DNA from: Clostridia bacterium
GTDB lineage: Bacteria > Bacillota > Clostridia > Christensenellales > Aristaeellaceae
Direction of reading: 5' to 3'
Length of the DNA stretch: 43,584 nt
Assembly (NCBI GenBank): GCA_017615475.1
Contig: JAGAAC010000164.1
Location: 1-43,584 of the forward strand
Below, piece by piece: positions 36,657 to 43,584 of this stretch. The notes beneath the pieces are model-generated. The model was not told the origin of the DNA. It did not search any database and saw only the letters and a program-made list of their open reading frames with translations. A program made the translations under genes and the position numbers. How positions within the stretch are numbered: the first letter of the stretch is position 1; every line of letters begins with the position of its first letter.

Positions 36657-37860
36657 AATCATGCATAAACGCATGGTGATGATCCGGGAAAGCGTTGTGA
36701 TGGCGCTGGATAACATCCGGAGCAACAAGGTGCGTTCCTTCCTGACCCTGTTGGGCATTATGATCGGCGTTATGGCAGTCATTACGCTGATCTCCACGGT
36801 GTCCGGCGTATCCGGCACCATTTTCTCCTCCTTCTCGAGCATGGGTGTCGGCACCCTGACGGTGAGTGTGACCGGCAGCGACCTGAAGAGCGGTGTGACG
36901 CCGGAAGACCTGCAGGTGATTACAGAGCTGGAGAACGTGGACGGCGTGGTGCCGAGCGTCAGCCTGAACGGCCGGGTTTCCTACGGGAACGATGTGCAGA
37001 CCGGCATTTCCGTTTCGGGCCGGAACGCGTACTACTTTATCCTGAATGAGGACATGATTATCCAGGGACGGACCCTGAACTTTATAGACGATGACAACAG
37101 CAGCTATGTCTGCGTGATCAGCCAGGAGATTGTGGATGAATTCTTCCTGGGTGTGGACCCCATCGGTGAAACCCTGTACGTCTCGGGCCTGCCCTTCACG
37201 ATTGTCGGGAGGTACGAGGAAGACAGCGGCGGCGGTGTCGCCTCCATTTTCAGCGGTTCACCGGCGGTGATGATTCCTTATACCACAGCCATGAAGGTGA
37301 ACAACTCCACCGATATCAATTCCTTCACGGTCTACCTGAAGGAAGGCGCGGATTCCGCAGAGGCCAAACAGGAAATCGAAGACGCCATGGACGTGCTGTT
37401 TGATTTTGAGGAGGATTGTTTCACGGTTTCCTCGATGGAGAGTATCGAAGAAACCATGAATACCATGACCACCATGCTGAGTTCGCTGCTGGCAGGCATC
37501 GCATCCATCGCCCTGCTGGTAGGCGGTATCGGCATCATGAACATGATGCTGACGACCGTGACAGAGCGGACGGGTGAGATCGGCCTGAAGAAGGCACTGG
37601 GCGCTGTTCCGGGGCAGATCCAGATGCAGTTCCTGCTGGAAAGCTTCCTGCTTTCCATGATCGGCGGCCTCCTGGGGGTTGTCTTCGGCCTGGCATTATC
37701 CTACTGGTTGTGCCAGCTCCTGGGAACCATCTTTGTACTGAACTGGGGAGCCGTTATCCTGGGCGTGGGGTTCTCCGCGGCGGTCGGTATTATCTTCGGC
37801 TGGGCGCCTGCCAGAAAGGCCAGCCGGCTGAATCCGATTGATGCCCTGAGAGCGGTTTAA
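36649..37860 (+). CDS. MacB/FtsX-type ABC permease
   Basis: A 403-residue permease with the four-helix FtsX layout: one N-terminal segment ([19 protein letters not shown], about 29-48), a large extracytoplasmic MacB-type core domain, then three C-terminal helices (about 280-400) with [22 protein letters not shown] between them, the MacB signature. GTG 36649 is chosen because GGGAGG at 36635-36640 is ideally spaced; the longer frame lies over the end of the ATPase gene. Probable role is export of a peptide, antibiotic or lipid-like compound with the two adaptors. Confidence 0.92.
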   Translation: MFKIMHKRMVMIRESVVMALDNIRSNKVRSFLTLLGIMIGVMAVITLISTVSGVSGTIFSSFSSMGVGTLTVSVTGSDLKSGVTPEDLQVITELENVDGVVPSVSLNGRVSYGNDVQTGISVSGRNAYYFILNEDMIIQGRTLNFIDDDNSSYVCVISQEIVDEFFLGVDPIGETLYVSGLPFTIVGRYEEDSGGGVASIFSGSPAVMIPYTTAMKVNNSTDINSFTVYLKEGADSAEAKQEIEDAMDVLFDFEEDCFTVSSMESIEETMNTMTTMLSSLLAGIASIALLVGGIGIMNMMLTTVTERTGEIGLKKALGAVPGQIQMQFLLESFLLSMIGGLLGVVFGLALSYWLCQLLGTIFVLNWGAVILGVGFSAAVGIIFGWAPARKASRLNPIDALRAV

Positions 37861-37863
37861 ATC

Positions 37864-37898
37864 AATTAACAATTAAAAATGAATAACGAATAATTAAA
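37864..37898 (+). repeat. AAT-heptad array (5 units)
   Basis: Five units of types AATTAAC, AATTAAA, AATGAAT and AACGAAT fill the gap between the permease stop and the ribosome site of the next gene. No long hairpin precedes it here. Confidence 0.83.
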
Positions 37899-37915
37899 TC
37901 GTGGAGGGAACAATG

Positions 37916-38974
37916 ATGACTATCATTAAACGAGCAGCTATGATCCTGTTAGCACTGGTGATGGTACTGGGAACGGCGGGAGCTGAAACCCTGAGCCTGA
38001 ACGGAACCGTGGAAGCCGGTACGGTGGTGCCGGTGTACGCGCCGATCGGCGGAACGGTGGAGAACGTCGCCCTGGAGCAGGGCATGCGGGTGAACGCGGG
38101 GGATACCTTGTTTACCTACCGGACGGAAAAGACCTACGCTTCGGAGGACGGCACCGTGACCGGCGTGTTCGTACAGGCCGGGGATGACGCGGAAACCATC
38201 GCCAACCGCTACGGAGCGGACCTGTATATTGAGGGAACGGTTCTGTATACGGTTTCCTCCAGCGTTTCCAAAGCCTATACGTCCGTTGATACGACCATTG
38301 TGCATACCGGTGAGACGGTTTATCTGGTCTGCCGGACAGACAACACCCGGAAAGGAACGGGTATCATTACCGGCGTGGACGGATCCAACTACTCTGTGCT
38401 GGTATCAGAAGGCAATTTCGTCATCGGAGATTCCGTCATGATCTACCGGGATGAAGCCCATACAGAGAAACTGCGGGTCGGCCGGGGCAACGTGGAACGG
38501 GTCAACCCTGAGGCAGTGACCGCTTCCGGCGCTGTGGTTCGTGTGGCGGTGAAGGACGGAGATCAGGTCAAACGCGGCGATCTGCTGCTGGAAACGCTCA
38601 GCGGCACCTTTGAAGGCTATGAGATGACCGGAACGGCAGTGACGGCGGCGGAGGCCGGTGTGATCATGTCGGTATCCGCGGAGGCCGGGGCAGCGGTGAA
38701 CAAGGGAGATGTGGCTGCCCAGATCGCCCTGGTCAGCGGCATGCGCGTGGAAGCGGATGTAACCGCGGATGACCGGAAACTGCTGAAGGCCGGCGACCAG
38801 GTAACGATTGAACTGGAATCCGATGAAAGCAAGAGCTATGAAGGTACAGTGAGATACATCACCGAAATACCGGAGGAAGGCACGGAGGAGGTTACCTATA
38901 AGGCTGTGATCGACTTCACACCGGATGAGAATGTGTATTTCGGGATGAAAGTGGTCGTGACATCGGCTGAGTAA
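37916..38974 (+). CDS. Second HlyD-like adaptor / biotinyl-lipoyl domain protein
   Basis: A 352-residue exported protein. A signal peptide (MTIIKRAAMILLALVMVLG...AGA) precedes a lipoyl-like segment VYAPIGGTVENVALEQGMRVNAGDTLF and a second one, VVRVAVKDGDQVKRGDLLLE ... GVIMSVSAEAGAAVNKGD, followed by a beta-barrel region VEADVTADDRKLLKAGDQVTIELES. It is built like a membrane fusion protein but has a cleavable signal and no coiled-coil hairpin. ATG 37916 is seven bases from GGAGGG; ATG 37913 is possible. It closes the export cluster and may replace or assist the first adaptor. Confidence 0.78.
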   Translation: MTIIKRAAMILLALVMVLGTAGAETLSLNGTVEAGTVVPVYAPIGGTVENVALEQGMRVNAGDTLFTYRTEKTYASEDGTVTGVFVQAGDDAETIANRYGADLYIEGTVLYTVSSSVSKAYTSVDTTIVHTGETVYLVCRTDNTRKGTGIITGVDGSNYSVLVSEGNFVIGDSVMIYRDEAHTEKLRVGRGNVERVNPEAVTASGAVVRVAVKDGDQVKRGDLLLETLSGTFEGYEMTGTAVTAAEAGVIMSVSAEAGAAVNKGDVAAQIALVSGMRVEADVTADDRKLLKAGDQVTIELESDESKSYEGTVRYITEIPEEGTEEVTYKAVIDFTPDENVYFGMKVVVTSAE

Positions 38975-39009
38975 GAGTTGTTTTTCTTCTGCATCCGGAA
39001 AAGCTTTTC

Positions 39010-39038
39010 TTGCCAGACCGGGACACTGGTGATAGAAT
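39010..39038 (+). promoter_or_regulatory. Promoter of the Phe/Tyr operon
   Basis: TTGCCA (39010-39015) and TAGAAT (39033-39038) are exactly 17 bases apart, giving a start near 39045, about 40 bases before the leader peptide. Confidence 0.75.
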
Positions 39039-39084
39039 ACCCGTGATCCAATCACTGCGCTGAAGGCGCGGAAAGGGAAGAACT

Positions 39085-39138
39085 ATGCGGCAGTTTTTCG
39101 GGTTTTATTACTACTATTACTTTACCAACTGTAACTGA
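39085..39138 (+). CDS. Phe/Tyr attenuator leader peptide
   Basis: A 17-codon reading frame encoding MRQFFGFYYYYYFTNCN. Four Phe and five Tyr codons make up over half of it, with five Tyr in a row. The ribosome site AAGGGAAG (39073-39080) is well placed before ATG 39085, and TGA is at 39136-39138. It lies between a good promoter and DAHP synthase, the first enzyme of aromatic amino acid synthesis, in an operon whose other genes make tyrosine and phenylalanine. This is the classical layout of ribosome-mediated attenuation; it would stall ribosomes when Phe- or Tyr-tRNA is scarce. Confidence 0.9.
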   Translation: MRQFFGFYYYYYFTNCN

Positions 39139-39218
39139 GGTAAGGTAATTTTGCCGCGCAGGTTTCCCCCGCAAGGGTGAACATCAGGGCCCGCAGAATT
39201 ACTGCGGGCCCTGTTTAT
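39116..39218 (+). promoter_or_regulatory. Attenuator with three alternative RNA pairings
   Basis: Pairing 1:2 joins 39116-39126 (in the Tyr/Phe codons) with 39139-39149, 11 bp with one G-U; its loop contains the leader stop codon. Pairing 2:3 (antiterminator) joins 39144-39154 with 39193-39203, 11 bp with two wobbles. Pairing 3:4 (terminator) joins 39185-39196 with 39202-39213, a perfect 12-bp GC-rich stem followed by TTTATT. A ribosome stalled on the Phe/Tyr codons covers segment 1 and frees segment 2 for antitermination; a ribosome at the stop codon covers segment 2 and lets the terminator form. Confidence 0.88.
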
Positions 39219-39238
39219 TCGGGAAGGAGCAGAAGAAC

Positions 39239-40243
39239 ATGATTATCGCACTGAAGAAAGATGTCCGGAAAGAGGAAAAGGACCACCTGATTGAGTGGCT
39301 GGAAAGCTACGGTGTCCGGACGCATATATCGGAAGGTGAATTCCAGACGGTGATCGGCCTGGTGGGCGATACCACCCGGATCGATACGGATCTGATCAGC
39401 GGACTTGATATTGTCCAGAGCGTGACCCGGATTTCAGAGCCTTTCAAGAAGGCAAACCGGAAGTTCCATCCGGATGACACCGTGGTCCGGGTGACGGACC
39501 AGGTTGCCTTCGGCGGAGGCAATTTCCAGATCATCGCCGGCCCCTGCTCCGTGGAGACGGAGGATCAGGTGGCAACCATTGCCAAGGCAGTACAGGCCAG
39601 CGGAGCGGGGATGCTCCGGGGCGGCGCCTTCAAACCGCGGACTTCGCCCTATGATTTCCAGGGCCTGCACGGAGAAGGCATCCGGATCCTGCTGGAGGTC
39701 AAGAAGCGGACCGGTATGCCGATCATTACCGAGATCATGGACATCGGACACCTGCCGCTGTTTGAGCAGGTGGATGTGATCCAGGTTGGCGCCCGGAACA
39801 TGCAGAACTTTGAACTGCTCAAGGAGCTGGGCCGGCTGCGGAAGCCGGTGCTGCTCAAGCGCGGCCTGGCAAATAACATCAAGGAGCTGCTGATGAGCGC
39901 CGAGTATATCATGGCCGGCGGCAACGAGCAGATTATCCTGTGCGAGCGGGGCGTCCGCACCTTCGAAACCTACACCCGGAACACGCTGGATCTTTCCGCC
40001 GTGGCGGTGCTGCATGAGCTGAGCCACCTGCCGGTGGTGGTGGACCCGAGCCATGCGACCGGCGCGGCCCGGTATGTGAAACCCATGGCGATGGCTGCTG
40101 CGGCCTGCGGGGCTGACGGCCTGATGATCGAGGTGCATAACGATCCGCGGCATGCCCTGTGCGACGGACCCCAGAGCCTGACGCCGGAACAGTTTGACGA
40201 TGTGGCGAAGGCGGTTATGAAGATCCGCGCCGCGCTGGCGTAA
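39239..40243 (+). CDS. aroF: DAHP synthase (AroA-beta type)
   Basis: 3-deoxy-7-phosphoheptulonate synthase, first step of the shikimate pathway, joining PEP and erythrose 4-phosphate. The N-terminal ~75 residues form a ferredoxin-like regulatory domain (MIIALKKDVRKEEKDHLIEW), as in the Thermotoga enzyme. The barrel carries IIAGPCSVET (metal Cys, about 104), GGAFKPRTSPYDFQG, PSHATGA (metal His) and MIEVHNDPRHAL (metal Glu and Asp). At 334 residues length is typical. ATG 39239 lies behind AAGGAG. It follows the attenuator and is the first structural gene of the operon. Confidence 0.96.
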   Translation: MIIALKKDVRKEEKDHLIEWLESYGVRTHISEGEFQTVIGLVGDTTRIDTDLISGLDIVQSVTRISEPFKKANRKFHPDDTVVRVTDQVAFGGGNFQIIAGPCSVETEDQVATIAKAVQASGAGMLRGGAFKPRTSPYDFQGLHGEGIRILLEVKKRTGMPIITEIMDIGHLPLFEQVDVIQVGARNMQNFELLKELGRLRKPVLLKRGLANNIKELLMSAEYIMAGGNEQIILCERGVRTFETYTRNTLDLSAVAVLHELSHLPVVVDPSHATGAARYVKPMAMAAAACGADGLMIEVHNDPRHALCDGPQSLTPEQFDDVAKAVMKIRAALA

Positions 40244-40268
40244 GGCCGGCGGGAGAGGAAAGACAGAG

Positions 40269-41123
40269 ATGGAGAGCAAAACAATCGGCGTGATCGGCCT
40301 GGGGCTGATGGGCGCTTCCCTGTGCAAGGCGCTGGCTGCCTGCGGACATAAAATCCTGGGCAGGGATACGGACGAGCATGTCCAGAAATACGCCCTGCTG
40401 ACAGAAACCATAAAAGAAGAACTGACGGAAGAGAATATTCCGGCGTGCGATTACCTGTTCCTGGCGGTGTATCCGGGCGCGGCGGTGGAGGCATTGGAGA
40501 AATCCGCTCCCCTGATCCGGAAGGACGCGATTGTGTGCGACCTGTGCGGCGTAAAGCAGGCAGTCTGCGAACCCTGCTTTACCCTGGCGCAGCAGTACGG
40601 ATTCACCTTTATCGGCGGGCATCCCATGGCCGGAAAACAGTTTTCAGGCATCAAGTACGCAGACGGGAACCTGTTTCAGAACGCGACAATGATCCTGGTT
40701 CCCCGGCACCAGGAGGACCTGTTCCTGGTCAGCCGGCTGAGTGATCTGCTGCGGGAAGCGGGCTTCCGTTCCGTAACGGTGACAACACCGGAAAAGCACG
40801 ATGAAATGATCGCCTTTACCTCCCAGCTGGCCCATGTGGTTTCCAATGCCTATATCAAATCCCCCACGGCAGCGGAACACCTGGCTTTCTCCGCCGGCAG
40901 CTACCGGGATCTGACCCGGGTAGCCAAGCTGAACGAGGATATGTGGACCGAGCTGTTCCTGGACAACGCGGAGCATCTGGGCTTTGAACTGGACTGCCTG
41001 ATCCATTCCCTGCAGGAATACAGGGATGCCATCGCGGCGGATGACGCCCGGACGCTGAAGCGGCTCCTGAAGGAAGGCCGTGAACGCAAGGAAGCGATCG
41101 ACACGGAGTGGAAAGATAAGTAA
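40269..41123 (+). CDS. tyrA: Prephenate dehydrogenase
   Basis: NAD(P)-dependent enzyme that makes 4-hydroxyphenylpyruvate for tyrosine. The Rossmann motif GVIGLGLMGASLCKAL starts at residue 7; GGHPMAGKQFSGI (about 117) contains the conserved His, and the helical C-terminal domain has TSQLAHVVSNAY and the Arg-containing SYRDLTRVA. There is no ACT domain at 284 residues, so feedback control, if any, is by other means. ATG 40269 has GAGGAAA upstream. Confidence 0.93.
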   Translation: MESKTIGVIGLGLMGASLCKALAACGHKILGRDTDEHVQKYALLTETIKEELTEENIPACDYLFLAVYPGAAVEALEKSAPLIRKDAIVCDLCGVKQAVCEPCFTLAQQYGFTFIGGHPMAGKQFSGIKYADGNLFQNATMILVPRHQEDLFLVSRLSDLLREAGFRSVTVTTPEKHDEMIAFTSQLAHVVSNAYIKSPTAAEHLAFSAGSYRDLTRVAKLNEDMWTELFLDNAEHLGFELDCLIHSLQEYRDAIAADDARTLKRLLKEGRERKEAIDTEWKDK

Positions 41124-41153
41124 GAGAAACAATCCCGGAAAGGATGAAAAGCC

Positions 41154-42296
41154 ATGACCATTGAGGAACTGAGAGCGCGGATTGATCGGATTGACAGCGA
41201 CCTGATCCGGCTTTACGGCGAACGCCTGGAGACGGCGGCCGAGATCGGCCGGTATAAGCAGGAGCATAACCTGCCCGTGTCTGACCCTGCCCGGGAACGC
41301 GAAGTGCTGAACAAGGTCGGGGCGGAAGCCGGGGAAGAGAATGAGAACGGCGTCCGTGCCCTGTTTGCCTTCCTGATGGCCCAGAGCCGGACCAGCCAGC
41401 TGCTGGACCGGAAAAAGGAAAGCGATCTGGGACAGCTGATCCGCCGGAGCCTGGAGGAGACGCCGAAGCTTTTTCCTGAGAAAGCGACAGTAGCCTGCCA
41501 GGGGGTGGAGGGAGCCTATTCCCAGCAGGCCTGCGAGAAAATCTTCCGGTCCCCGTCCATCATGTACTGCAAGACCTTTGACAATGTTTTTTCCGCCATT
41601 GAAAGCGGACTGTGTGAATACGGCATCCTGCCGATTGAAAACAGCCTGGCGGGATCGGTGAACAGCGTGTATGACAGGCTGATCAGCCGGAATTGCTATA
41701 TTGTTCGTTCCGCCCGGGTGAAGATTGATCATACCCTGCTTGTTCCGCCGGGAACGAAACTCGAGGATATCCGGGAAATCTGGTCCCATGAGCAGGCTAT
41801 CCAGCAGTGCTCCGATTTCCTTGCAGAGAATAAACAGATCCGGGTGAACATCAGCAGTAATACCGCTGCCGCGGCCCAGCTGGTGGCGGAAAGCGGACGC
41901 AGGGATGTGGCGGCGATTTCATCCGGGCGCTGCGCGCAGCTGTACGGCCTGGAGATCCTGAAGACAGACATTCAGAACAACAGCAATAACCATACCCGGT
42001 TCATCTGCATTTCCCGGAAGCCGGAAATCTATCCCGGGGCAGACCGGACCAGCCTGATGCTGGCGCTGCCCAACAAGCCCGGCGCCCTGTATCAGCTGCT
42101 GGGACGCTTCTATGCCCAGGGAATCAACCTAACTAAACTGGAGAGTCGTCCTGTGCCCGGGAAAGACTTTGAGTTCATGTTCTGCTTTGACATTGACGCG
42201 TCTGTCTATTCCCCCGCCTTTGCCCGGCTGATCGAGGAACTGGACGTGACGCTGGAGAAATGCGCCTATCTGGGAAGCTACTCAGAATTGGCATAG
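41154..42296 (+). CDS. pheA: Chorismate mutase / prephenate dehydratase (P-protein)
   Basis: Bifunctional enzyme leading to phenylpyruvate. Residues 1-85 are an AroQ chorismate mutase (LRARIDRIDSDLIRLYGERL). Residues about 110-290 are the dehydratase, with VACQGVEGAYSQQA, ILPIENSLAGSVNSVYD and the catalytic NHTRFICI. The C-terminal ACT domain has PNKPGALYQLLGRFYAQGIN and LTKLESRP, the Phe-binding motif for feedback inhibition. Total 380 residues. It is the last gene of the attenuated operon. The stop codon TAG lies in the left arm of a 19-bp hairpin. Confidence 0.96.
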   Translation: MTIEELRARIDRIDSDLIRLYGERLETAAEIGRYKQEHNLPVSDPAREREVLNKVGAEAGEENENGVRALFAFLMAQSRTSQLLDRKKESDLGQLIRRSLEETPKLFPEKATVACQGVEGAYSQQACEKIFRSPSIMYCKTFDNVFSAIESGLCEYGILPIENSLAGSVNSVYDRLISRNCYIVRSARVKIDHTLLVPPGTKLEDIREIWSHEQAIQQCSDFLAENKQIRVNISSNTAAAAQLVAESGRRDVAAISSGRCAQLYGLEILKTDIQNNSNNHTRFICISRKPEIYPGADRTSLMLALPNKPGALYQLLGRFYAQGINLTKLESRPVPGKDFEFMFCFDIDASVYSPAFARLIEELDVTLEKCAYLGSYSELA

Positions 42297-42326
42297 GCTC
42301 AATAACCATTGAGCTTATGCCAATTC
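42285..42326 (+). terminator. Gene-tail hairpin at the end of pheA
   Basis: The arms 42285-42303 and 42308-42326 pair over 19 bp with one G-U, loop AACC. The left arm holds the last codons and the stop codon. Heptads begin immediately at 42327; no T-run. Confidence 0.78.
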
Positions 42327-42361
42327 AATGCAGAATGCAGAATTCAGAATGCAGAATTATC
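42327..42361 (+). repeat. AAT-heptad array (5 units)
   Basis: Five units of types AATGCAG, AATTCAG and AATTATC directly joined to the pheA hairpin. Confidence 0.87.
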
Positions 42362-42410
42362 TGGTGAGTCTTCCTGAATGAACTGAAGAATCCGTATGAT
42401 AATAATCTAT

Positions 42411-42440
42411 AAACAACCCCTTTTCCGAAAGGGGTTGTTT
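42411..42440. terminator. Stem-loop terminator between pheA and the GH5 gene
   Basis: A perfect 13-bp stem (42411-42423 with 42428-42440), loop TCCG, T-rich on the 3' side. It lies 50 bases beyond the heptads and is a more ordinary terminator, so pheA has two stems in series. Confidence 0.75.
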
Positions 42441-42443
42441 GTG

Positions 42444-42449
42444 TATACT
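42444..42449 (+). promoter_or_regulatory. Possible -10 of the GH5 gene
   Basis: TATACT at 42444-42449 is 26 bases before the start codon. No good -35 is visible because the terminator stem occupies that position. Confidence 0.35.
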
Positions 42450-42474
42450 GATACCAAAAGGACGGTGTTTTTGA

Positions 42475-43431
42475 ATGAAGATGAAAGACTTCGGGTTTTA
42501 CCGGGGCATAAACCTGGGCGGCTGGTTCTCCCAGTGCGATTATTCCAAGGAACGCCTGGATCATTTTATTACAGAGCCGGATATGGACGTAATTGCCGGC
42601 TGGGGACTGGACCATGTGCGGATCCCCATGGATTACAACGTGCTGGAGATCGCGGAGGGCGGACTCAGCACCGAAGGCTTTGACAGGATTGCCAAAGCGG
42701 TGGAATGGTGCAAAAAGCGCGGCCTGAAGGTGGTGCTGGACCTGCATAAGACCGCGGGTTATTCCTTTGACGCGGCTCATCAGGAAAGCGGTTTCTTCGG
42801 CAGCAAGCCGTATCAGGAACGGTTCTACCGGCTGTGGGAAGGCCTCGCGGCCCGGTTCAACGATCCGGAAAACATCGCCTTTGAACTGCTGAACGAGGTG
42901 ACGGACCAGTCTGTGATCGGTGAGTGGAACCGGATTGCGGCGGAATGCATTGCCCGGATCCGGAAGATTGCCCCCCGGAGCCTGATCCTGGTTGGCAGCT
43001 ACTGGAACAACAGCCCGGACGCGGTGAAAGACCTGGACCTGCCGGCGGATGACCGGGTGGTCTACAACTTCCACTGCTATGATCCGCTGATCTTTACCCA
43101 CCAGGGAGCCACCTGGATTCCGGATCCGGCCTTCGATATCGACAGGCGGGTAGCCTTTGAAGAAGCGGATATTACGCCGGAATACTTCGAAAAGCAGTTT
43201 GCCTCCGCCATTGAGACAGCGGAAGCCCGCGGGACGGCCCTGTACTGCGGCGAATACGGCGTGATCGACCGGGCAAAACCGGAGGATACTGTAAAGTGGT
43301 TCAAAACCATCAATGAAGTGTTTGAGAAGCACGGGATTGCCCGCAGCGCCTGGTCGTACCGGCAGATGGATTTCGGCCTGAGCGACGCGCGCATGGACGG
43401 TGTCCGGGACGAGCTGATCAAATATCTGTAA
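42475..43431 (+). CDS. GH5 family glycoside hydrolase, apparently cytoplasmic
   Basis: A 318-residue retaining beta-glycosidase of family 5. GFYRGINLGGWF opens the barrel; DHVRIPMDYN, VLDLHKTAGYSF, FELLNEV (acid/base Glu, about residue 143) and FHCYDPLIFTHQG follow; the nucleophile Glu is in LYCGEYGVID (about 261). No signal peptide or membrane segment is present, so it probably acts on imported oligosaccharides (cello-, xyloglucan- or manno-type; specificity cannot be told). ATG 42475 is preferred, ATG 42481 possible. Confidence 0.9.
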   Translation: MKMKDFGFYRGINLGGWFSQCDYSKERLDHFITEPDMDVIAGWGLDHVRIPMDYNVLEIAEGGLSTEGFDRIAKAVEWCKKRGLKVVLDLHKTAGYSFDAAHQESGFFGSKPYQERFYRLWEGLAARFNDPENIAFELLNEVTDQSVIGEWNRIAAECIARIRKIAPRSLILVGSYWNNSPDAVKDLDLPADDRVVYNFHCYDPLIFTHQGATWIPDPAFDIDRRVAFEEADITPEYFEKQFASAIETAEARGTALYCGEYGVIDRAKPEDTVKWFKTINEVFEKHGIARSAWSYRQMDFGLSDARMDGVRDELIKYL

Positions 43432-43447
43432 TCCGGATGAAAGAATA

Positions 43448-43476
43448 AAGTCCGCGGCAGATGCCGCGGACTTTTA
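43448..43476 (+). terminator. Intrinsic terminator after the GH5 gene
   Basis: A 10-12 bp GC-rich stem (43448-43459 with 43462-43473; the innermost two pairs are probably open) followed by TTTT. Confidence 0.88.
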
Positions 43477-43481
43477 CAATA

Positions 43482-43584
43482 GTATGACGGGCATGTCCCG
43501 AAGCTTGGGTGGAAGTCCCAAGGGGCGTAGTTGCCAACGAACCCGATAGCGAATGGCAAGCTTTGCATCGAGAGGTGCAGGGGA
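43482..43584 (+). mobile_element. 5' end of a probable group II intron (class C-like), cut by window edge
   Basis: The region is non-coding and full of short stems: TTGGG with CCCAA, TTGCCA with TGGCAA, and GCATC-GAGA-GGTGC closed by a GNRA tetraloop. From memory, GTATGACGGGCATG resembles the 5' end of the Oceanobacillus class C intron (GUGUGCCCGGCAUG), and GGGTGGAAGTCCC its GGGUGAGAGUCCC. Class C introns insert just after intrinsic terminators, and this one begins 8-9 bases after a terminator stem. The reverse transcriptase gene, if present, would lie beyond the window. Confidence 0.6.

Noticed and set aside
38975..39238. T-box riboswitch before DAHP synthase
   Set aside because: No T-box sequence (TGGTACCGCG-type) or specifier stem is visible, while a leader peptide and matching attenuator stems are.

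Overview
The window is a stretch of chromosome from what looks like an anaerobic, plant-fibre-associated member of the Bacillota (Clostridia), probably from gut or rumen. The evidence is a PolC-type replicative polymerase in the order cdsA-dxr-rseP-ispG-polC, a minimal two-gene SufC/SufB pair, a complete hexuronate (pectin sugar acid) pathway with a TRAP importer, and strong AGGAGG-type ribosome binding sites. Species cannot be fixed from the sequence alone. Coding DNA is GC-rich; the gaps between genes are strikingly AT-rich.

Layout. 1-8.1 kb: end of cdsA, then dxr, rseP, ispG and polC (lipid head-group and MEP isoprenoid synthesis, site-2 protease, replication), all on +. 8.2-11.3 kb: a small DivIC/FtsB-like membrane protein, a Ppx/GppA phosphatase, and sufC-sufB. 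11.4-14.1 kb: degV and a secreted 5'-nucleotidase on -. 14.4-20.6 kb: uxaB-uxaA-kdgA-kdgK-uxaC on +. 20.7-27.3 kb: an AraC regulator and the - strand operon dctP-dctQ-dctM-uxuA-uxuB. Together these take up galacturonate and glucuronate and convert both to pyruvate and glyceraldehyde 3-phosphate. 27.5-28.9 kb: a second AraC regulator and a YcxB-like protein. 29.2-33.8 kb: gyrB and gyrA. 33.9-34.6 kb: a tiny self-regulated operon (DUF6442-like membrane protein plus XRE repressor) with twin operators. 34.7-39.0 kb: a MacAB/YknXYZ-type export system with two adaptor proteins. 39.0-42.3 kb: DAHP synthase, prephenate dehydrogenase and chorismate mutase/prephenate dehydratase behind a leader peptide. 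42.5-43.4 kb: a GH5 glycosidase. 43.48 kb to the end: the probable start of a group II intron placed just after a terminator.

Two things stand out. First, the phenylalanine/tyrosine operon carries a ribosome-type attenuator: a 17-residue leader peptide with 4 Phe and 5 Tyr codons, followed by three mutually exclusive RNA pairings (1:2, 2:3, 3:4) that can be written out base by base. Second, a composite element recurs at the ends of + strand genes: the last codons of the gene form one arm of a perfect or near-perfect 13-20 bp hairpin, the other arm is an inverted copy of that unique gene tail, and directly after it comes an array of about five 7-base units that begin with AAT. Six genes (cdsA, dxr, ispG, polC, ppx, pheA) show the full form, and further arrays occur without a gene-tail hairpin. 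In dxr, ispG and ppx the element runs into the reading frame and supplies the protein's C-terminus.
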